Assembly: GCA_025358195.1 (NCBI GenBank)
Contig: JANYKP010000378.1
Coordinates: 1-10,526, forward strand
Origin: Cyclobacteriaceae bacterium
GTDB taxonomy: Bacteria > Bacteroidota > Bacteroidia > Cytophagales > Cyclobacteriaceae
Length of the DNA: 10,526 bases
Direction: 5' to 3'
In this document: piece by piece, positions 5,876 through 10,526 of the stretch
Position numbering within the stretch: position 1 is the stretch's first letter
Layout of the letters: the number at the start of each line of letters is the position of its first letter
Position numbers and translations under genes: made by a program
The notes under the pieces: model-generated
The model's input: only the letters and a program-made list of their open reading frames with translations
The model's database searches: none
Told to the model about the DNA's origin: nothing

Positions 5876-8077
5876 ATGATGACTCCCGGCAAAACAAAAC
5901 GATTGTATATCCTGATTCTGCTGCTCTGCACGAGCACTGTAATGGCACAGCCTGGCGGAATCAAATGGTCACTTGATGGAAATTCGTATTTCCGGATTGA
6001 ATCCAATGAGGTCATCCGATACAGTCTGTCCGATAACTCCAAAACAACTTTTATTTCAAAAGCCGATCTGACTCCCTCCGGTCAATCAAAAGCGTTACCC
6101 GTCCGCTCATTTTATCTCTCGAATGACCAGCAAAAAGTTTTGATTTATACCAATAGCAAGCGCGTATGGAGATTGGATTCCCGCGGAGACTATTGGGCAC
6201 TGGATTTGAAAACGAAACTATTGCGAAAGATTGGTGAAGACAGACCCGAATCTACACTCATGTTTGCCAAATTTTCCCCGGACGGTACCCGGGTGGCTTA
6301 CGTAAGTGAGCAAAATCTTTATGTTCAAGACTTAACTTCCGGAGCGATCAAGGCACTCACCACCAATGGAAACAGGAAGCTTATTAATGGAACGTTCGAC
6401 TGGGCCTACGAAGAAGAACTTGCCTGCCGCGATGGTTTTCAGTGGAGTCCTGACAGCAAGCACATTTCCTACTGGCAGATTGATGCCACCAAGATCCGCG
6501 ACTATTATATGTTGAACACCACCGATTCGGCCTATTCAAAAATTGTTCCGGTGGAATATCCAACCATCGGACAGAGTCCTTCACCCGCACGGATTGGGGT
6601 GATCGACATTGAAACCGGGAAAACGAATTGGCTGAACATTCCCGGTGATCCGCAACAACACTATCTCCCACGATCCGAATGGCACTCCGCTACAGAAATC
6701 CTGGTTCAACAATTGAACCGCAAGCAAAATGAAAGCAAGATCTATTCTTGTAATCCTGCTACCGGCGATGCCAAATTGATCTTCACGGAGAAAGACGAAG
6801 CCTGGATCGAGTTATTTTCATTCAGCGGAAGTGAGCGGGCGCTGGATTTTCATCATCCGTTCGTATGGCTCAACGATAAAAAAGAATTTTTGTGGATTAG
6901 TGAAAAAGATGGATGGTCGCATATTTATCGTATTACCAAAGACGGTTCAAAAGAAGTTCTGATCACCAAAGGCAACTATGATGTAATCGATTTTCAGAAC
7001 GTTGATGAGAAGAGCAACTATGTCTATTTTCTGGCCTCGCCAACAAATGCCCTTCAAAAGTATCTTTACAAAACCAAACTGGATGGAAAAGGGAAACTGG
7101 AATTGGTAACACCTACCGGTCTTGAAGGCGCGCACGATTATGACATTTCACCGAATGGAAAATATGCTCAGCATTCATTCTCCAACACATTTACAAAACC
7201 CGTAACGGAGTTAATTAATCTGACGACTCATAAACCGGTAAATGAAAAAGAAGGTATTCAAACAAAGCTACCGGCTGCGGTCATGGCAAAGAAAGTTGAG
7301 TTCTTCAAGATCAAAACAGAAGAAGGCACGGAGATGGATGGTTGGATGGTGAAACCCAAAAATTTCGATCCAACAAAAAAATACCCGGTTGTTTTTCACG
7401 TGTATTCAGAGCCGGCCGGCCAGACCGTACTTGACCGATATGGTATTGGCAACAACCGACTCTTCAAAGGTGACATGGCGGAAGAGGGGTACATCTACAT
7501 GTCTGTTGATGGTCGTGGGACGCCGGCACCCAAGGGTCGTGTGTGGAGAAAAGCGATCTATCGAAAAATCGGACAGATCAATATCCGTGATCAGGCGCTT
7601 GCCGCTAAAGAGATTTTGAAATGGCCTTTCGTGGATGCGGAACGGATTGCTGTCTGGGGATGGAGCGGAGGCGGTTCGACAACACTTAACCTCCTGTTTC
7701 AATATCCTGAAATCTATAAGACTGGAATTGCCGTTGCTGCCGTGGCCAATCAGCTTACCTATGACAATATCTATCAGGAGCGCTACATGGGATTACCACA
7801 AGAGAATTTACAGGACATTGTTAATGGATCGCCGGTGACATATGCCAAAAACCTGAAAGGAAATTTACTCTATATCCATGGTACGGGGGATGACAATGTA
7901 CATTACAACAATGCAGAGATGCTCGTCAATGAGCTCATCAAATACAACAAGCAGTTTCAGTTAATGGCCTACCCGAACCGTACTCACGGAATTTCCGAAG
8001 GAGCTGGTACGAGTGAGCACCTCGCTACATTGTACACTGATTACTTAAGAAAGTACTGTCCTCCTGGAGGGCGATGA
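5876..8077 (+). CDS. Secreted dipeptidyl peptidase IV (S9 family prolyl oligopeptidase fold)
   Basis: This 733-residue exopeptidase should remove X-Pro or X-Ala dipeptides from peptide N termini, probably in the periplasm or at the cell surface for peptide nutrition. It begins with a signal peptide: basic GKTKR, a hydrophobic YILILLLC core, and a likely cut after VMA near residue 25. A beta-propeller domain (about 30-480) holds the FDWAYEEE motif; E180 and E181 match the Glu pair that binds the substrate amino terminus in human DPP4. The C-terminal alpha/beta-hydrolase carries the triad S597 (GWSGGG), D672 (HGTGDDNVHY) and H704 (NRTHGIS). The Asp-His spacing equals that of human DPP4 (32). 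The nucleophile elbow reads GWSGGG, where mammalian DPP4 has GWSYGG. Length is normal for the family. Either of two adjacent ATGs could be the start. No clear terminator follows. Confidence 0.95.
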   Translation: MMTPGKTKRLYILILLLCTSTVMAQPGGIKWSLDGNSYFRIESNEVIRYSLSDNSKTTFISKADLTPSGQSKALPVRSFYLSNDQQKVLIYTNSKRVWRLDSRGDYWALDLKTKLLRKIGEDRPESTLMFAKFSPDGTRVAYVSEQNLYVQDLTSGAIKALTTNGNRKLINGTFDWAYEEELACRDGFQWSPDSKHISYWQIDATKIRDYYMLNTTDSAYSKIVPVEYPTIGQSPSPARIGVIDIETGKTNWLNIPGDPQQHYLPRSEWHSATEILVQQLNRKQNESKIYSCNPATGDAKLIFTEKDEAWIELFSFSGSERALDFHHPFVWLNDKKEFLWISEKDGWSHIYRITKDGSKEVLITKGNYDVIDFQNVDEKSNYVYFLASPTNALQKYLYKTKLDGKGKLELVTPTGLEGAHDYDISPNGKYAQHSFSNTFTKPVTELINLTTHKPVNEKEGIQTKLPAAVMAKKVEFFKIKTEEGTEMDGWMVKPKNFDPTKKYPVVFHVYSEPAGQTVLDRYGIGNNRLFKGDMAEEGYIYMSVDGRGTPAPKGRVWRKAIYRKIGQINIRDQALAAKEILKWPFVDAERIAVWGWSGGGSTTLNLLFQYPEIYKTGIAVAAVANQLTYDNIYQERYMGLPQENLQDIVNGSPVTYAKNLKGNLLYIHGTGDDNVHYNNAEMLVNELIKYNKQFQLMAYPNRTHGISEGAGTSEHLATLYTDYLRKYCPPGGR

Positions 8078-8080
8078 TCG

Positions 8081-8107
8081 GTAGGCAGTAGGCAAGAGCA
8101 GTAGGCA
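8081..8107. repeat. Short GTAGGCA repeat, three copies
   Basis: GTAGGCA occurs at 8081-8087, 8088-8094 and 8101-8107, the last two as CAGTAGGCAA. It begins 4 nt after the peptidase stop codon. It marks the left edge of the region where composition and gene content change. No function is assigned. Confidence 0.7.
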
Positions 8108-8380
8108 ATTGCGGGACAAGGATGATTAAGACGTTTTCATCATTTGGATTCCTGTTTCGGGGGCGGGTCCGGGTATAAAAGAGCTGGTATTCAAGATATA
8201 TTTATTTTTCGAAGCAGTTTCGGGCGCATTAATTCCCCTGGATTACCGGAAAATCTCTTCATTATAGACAATTTAATTTAAGTCGCAGGTTTTTACTTAC
8301 TTGAATAAAGATGTCTCGGGGACGGAGTTTCCGATAGTTCCCAACGTTATGGCACATGGCCTTCAAAGATTTCCCAACTA
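8108..8380. other. Non-coding stretch between the peptidase gene and the AT-rich segment
   Basis: I see no credible gene, RNA gene or terminator here. The left part is GC-rich (a CGGGGGCGGGTCCGGG-like run near 8158-8172), while 8180-8320 is AT-rich. The octamer TTCCCAAC occurs twice just before the next gene (8338-8345 and 8371-8378). No ribosome binding site or good promoter match precedes the start at 8381. Confidence 0.5.
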
Positions 8381-9055
8381 ATGAATGACAAATTCGAGAT
8401 ACTCAACAAGTTTAAAGGTTTTGGAAACCCAAAGGGTGACTTTTGGTTCGTTGGGTTAGAGGAAGCACAAGAGATTGCGACTGACAACTTAGATAATATT
8501 TTAAGAACCTATAACAATGAAGTTTTACCGACAAAATCAGGAGAAATAAAGGAAACCGCTGACAGGCTTGGCAATAGATTTACAAAAGTATACGACATCA
8601 TGAGTAAAATCATTACTGGGGACATTGGCGGTAATCAATGGAAACAGTACAGGGACAATAGCTTACTAAAAGCGGACTCAAATGAATTTCAAATGAATCT
8701 ATTCCCATTAGGTAAACCCAAACTTTCAAATTGGCCGACTCATTACAATGAATTATTTTCAATTACCACAACAGCGGACTACATTGACAAAGTAAAAAGA
8801 ACGAGGTTTAAAATATTAAAAGATTTTTGGGACAAATTTCAACCGAGAATTACGATTTGTTTTGGTACAAGTTTGATAAATGAATTTAAAGAAGTATTCA
8901 AATTATCTGACTCCATCGAGATACTGTTTGATGAAGAAAGGATCTATTTTTATCCCGAACACAGAACACTCATTACTCCCTTCTTCGACTATAGACAAAT
9001 AAAATCGAAAGGAATAGTAAAAACTCTTGAAATAATTAAACCGTTGAGACAATGA
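8381..9055 (+). CDS. Uncharacterised protein with a possible uracil-DNA-glycosylase-like fold
   Basis: This 224-residue soluble protein has no signal peptide or membrane helix, and I cannot name it firmly. Its motif order recalls the uracil-DNA glycosylase superfamily: an early strand GDFWFVGLEEA (residues 19-29) where UDGs bind phosphate and activate water, NLFPLGKP (106-113) where family 4/5 enzymes have a motif after the base-binding segment, a late strand ITICFGTSL (157-165) as in the 'v-a-l-L-G' strand of UDGs, and LITPFFDYR (197-205) where the catalytic His-Pro-Ser loop would be. The expected HPS is not conserved, so DNA glycosylase activity is doubtful and the link is inference from pattern only. 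The gene is clearly AT-richer than its left neighbours: three 60-base stretches I counted (from 8401, 8701 and 8881) are 40, 33 and 30% GC. Its stop overlaps the next start as ATGA, suggesting translational coupling. Confidence 0.7.
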   Translation: MNDKFEILNKFKGFGNPKGDFWFVGLEEAQEIATDNLDNILRTYNNEVLPTKSGEIKETADRLGNRFTKVYDIMSKIITGDIGGNQWKQYRDNSLLKADSNEFQMNLFPLGKPKLSNWPTHYNELFSITTTADYIDKVKRTRFKILKDFWDKFQPRITICFGTSLINEFKEVFKLSDSIEILFDEERIYFYPEHRTLITPFFDYRQIKSKGIVKTLEIIKPLRQ

Positions 9056-9306
9056 AATTACAGCTAATCATCTTAATTCTATCAGCCATCCCGACTATTT
9101 TACTTGGACAAAAGTCATGGGAAGCATTTGAAACCAATAAGGTAAGTCAGTTACGATAACCAAGTGGGTTATTGAAAATGCATATGCACTCACGTTGGCA
9201 GAATGGGGTGGCTTGGTAGAAAATGAAGTACAGGACGAAAAAGTTAGGCGTTTGTTTAGGTAAAAAAGAGACAATTGACAAATTAATAAGGGCGGACAAG
9301 GACTAA
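9052..9306 (+). pseudogene. Broken small secreted-protein gene (two compensating frameshifts)
   Basis: The ATG at 9052 overlaps the previous stop (ATGA) and opens a 35-codon frame that ends at 9159. It starts with a good signal peptide: MKLQLIILILSAIPTILLGQ, then KSWEAFETNK. The reading continues sensibly in another frame at 9141-9263 (VTITKWVIENAYALTLAEWG, then GLVENEVQDEKVRRLFR), and returns to the first frame at about 9259-9306 (KKETIDKLIRADKD, then stop). One lost base near 9141-9156 and one extra base near the A-run at 9261-9266 would restore a protein of about 85 residues. I do not recognise the family. It could be a real pseudogene, or an intact gene with assembly errors, the second site being a homopolymer. 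The signal peptide implies an exported product. Confidence 0.5.
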
Positions 9307-9367
9307 ATGAAATAATAGATTTATCACGCACGGACATTTTTATATTGACATTTCACAAACAAACTAT

Positions 9368-10526
9368 ATGATAAAATTTCTTAAAGCCTTATTCTTTATT
9401 CTTTTCATTGCGACTTGCTTTTTCAATTTGGCTAAAGCCCAATCAAATACCATTTATGACATTGTATTGACAGGCGGCAGGGTTATAGACCCCGAAACTA
9501 AACTAGATGCCATCAAAAATGTGGGCATCCTCAATAACCGTATTGCACAAATCAGTTCTGAACCATTGAAGGGAAAAGAGATGATTAATGTGGCTGATTT
9601 GGTAGTGGCTCCCGGTTTTATTGATTTGCATGTGCATGGCAGAAGCAATGTGGAACAGGAATACCAGTTGCATGACGGTATTACTACAGCATTGGAACTG
9701 GAATGGGGAATTGACCATTTAGAACAATGGTATGCGTTACGTAAATCAAAAGCACTTATTAATTATGGTGCAAGTGTATGCTGGCCCTTTGAAAGGTTTA
9801 AGTCTTTTGAAAAGTACCAGCCGAGCGTTGAAACTTTACGTCAGAAAATGATGGCAGGTGAATCCACCATTGATATGTTGTTTAAAATATTACCACCTTC
9901 TTATACCGACAGACTTACTGCAGAGGAGACCAAGAAAATGGCAACCAATATCAAACTTTCCTTAGCGGAAGGAGGAATTGGAATTGGTGTACCGATTGGC
10001 TATCTGCCAAAAACTTCTTCGGATGAAATGTTTCGGGTGTATCAATTGGCTGCAGAATTAAATGTCTTGGTTTTCTCTCATGTGCGGAACCCCGACATTA
10101 TTTCTATACAAGAGGTAATTGCAGATGCAGCATTAACTGGTGCTCCGTTGCATATTGTACACATCAACAGTATGTCATTAGGCCAAATGCAAGTGGCTCT
10201 TGATATGATTCAGGCGGCTAATAAAAAAGGTATTGACATTTCCACAGAATTATATTCCTATACGGCTGGCAATACATTTATCAATAGTGCCATGTTTGAT
10301 AATGGTTGGCAGGAAAGATTAGGTATTACATACGGTGACCTGCAATGGGTTGCGACTGGAGAACGCCTTACAAAAGAAACTTTTGAAGCCTATAGAAAAA
10401 CCGGAGGTCTTGTAATTATGCACGTGATGAAACCCGAATGGATTAAAACAGGTATAGCGGCACCAGGTGTAATGATAGCGTCTGATGGTTCAACTTATGC
10501 CAAACTTGCCCACCCACGTACTGCCG
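9368..10526 (+). CDS. Secreted amidohydrolase-family protein, N-acyl-D-amino-acid deacylase (D-aminoacylase)-like, 3' end missing
   Basis: The first 386 residues of a metal-dependent amidohydrolase are present; the frame is open at the right edge, and the family is usually about 480-550 long. A signal peptide is clear (MIKFLKALFFILFIATCFFN, with a likely cut after AKA at residue 24), so the enzyme is exported. The urease-type beta-sandwich start is DIVLTGGRVIDPET. Metal or catalytic residues visible: H88 and H90 of GFIDLHVHG, H238 (FSHVRNP), H262/H265 (LHIVHINS) and D373 (ASDGS). AHPRTA at 381-386 matches the HPR segment that follows the catalytic Asp in D-aminoacylases. The position of the metal-binding Cys of D-aminoacylase, after the GITT segment, appears to be Glu here (TALELEWG, E110 or E112). 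The substrate is unknown; N-acylated D-amino acids, dipeptides or cyclic imides are all possible. No promoter was clearly seen. Its GC is intermediate (38-45% in counted stretches). Confidence 0.88.
   Translation, partial: MIKFLKALFFILFIATCFFNLAKAQSNTIYDIVLTGGRVIDPETKLDAIKNVGILNNRIAQISSEPLKGKEMINVADLVVAPGFIDLHVHGRSNVEQEYQLHDGITTALELEWGIDHLEQWYALRKSKALINYGASVCWPFERFKSFEKYQPSVETLRQKMMAGESTIDMLFKILPPSYTDRLTAEETKKMATNIKLSLAEGGIGIGVPIGYLPKTSSDEMFRVYQLAAELNVLVFSHVRNPDIISIQEVIADAALTGAPLHIVHINSMSLGQMQVALDMIQAANKKGIDISTELYSYTAGNTFINSAMFDNGWQERLGITYGDLQWVATGERLTKETFEAYRKTGGLVIMHVMKPEWIKTGIAAPGVMIASDGSTYAKLAHPRTA

Noticed and set aside
8081..8107. GTAGGCA repeats as a CRISPR array or attachment site
   Set aside because: The units are only 7 nt, partly tandem, without spacers, and no second copy is seen in the right-hand part of the window.
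8338..8378. Integron attC-like site (CCCAACGTTATGG and second TTCCCAAC) before the UDG-like gene
   Set aside because: CAACGTTATGG resembles core-site halves, but the RYYYAAC and GTTRRRY consensus is not met, no paired inner arms are visible, and no matching site follows the gene.
5876..10526. Peptidase, UDG-like protein and amidohydrolase as one operon or defence system
   Set aside because: A 303-nt non-coding gap and a composition break separate the peptidase from the rest, and the only close coupling is between the UDG-like gene and the broken gene.

Overview
The window looks like a chromosomal segment from a member of the Bacteroidota, probably a Cytophagales-like soil or water bacterium (inference). 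Three things point there: the protein families present (a secreted dipeptidyl peptidase IV, stand-alone receiver proteins, a DEAD-box helicase with a Ser/Arg/Lys-rich tail), the near absence of Shine-Dalgarno sequences, and several candidate promoters of the TTG-N19-TAnnTTTG type known from this phylum.

Positions 1-8077 are backbone-like DNA of moderate GC. In order it carries the C-terminal half of an ALDH7-type semialdehyde dehydrogenase (+), a single-domain response regulator (+), an unrecognised helical-repeat protein (-) whose stop codon overlaps that of the regulator, an HtrA-type serine protease with a PDZ domain but no visible export signal (+), a DeaD/CsdA-like RNA helicase (-), and a secreted S9 dipeptidyl peptidase IV (+). 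The protease and helicase genes converge on a terminator and a 35-nt inverted repeat. The helicase and peptidase genes diverge from a 115-bp promoter region. These genes do not form one operon or pathway. They serve amino-acid catabolism, signalling, protein quality control, RNA remodelling and peptide utilisation.

From about 8080 the character changes. A triple GTAGGCA repeat and a roughly 270-bp non-coding stretch lead into a clearly AT-richer segment. This holds a small protein with a uracil-DNA-glycosylase-like arrangement of motifs, and then, overlapping it by 4 nt, a short signal-peptide gene that appears broken by two compensating frameshifts. After these comes a secreted amidohydrolase of the D-aminoacylase (N-acyl-D-amino-acid deacylase) type, cut by the right edge of the window. 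This right-hand part looks like accessory or transferred DNA.

I do not see a convincing complete new multi-gene system. The least explained items are the UDG-like protein with its broken partner, the helical-repeat protein at 1325-2803, and the inverted repeat at 3951-3985.
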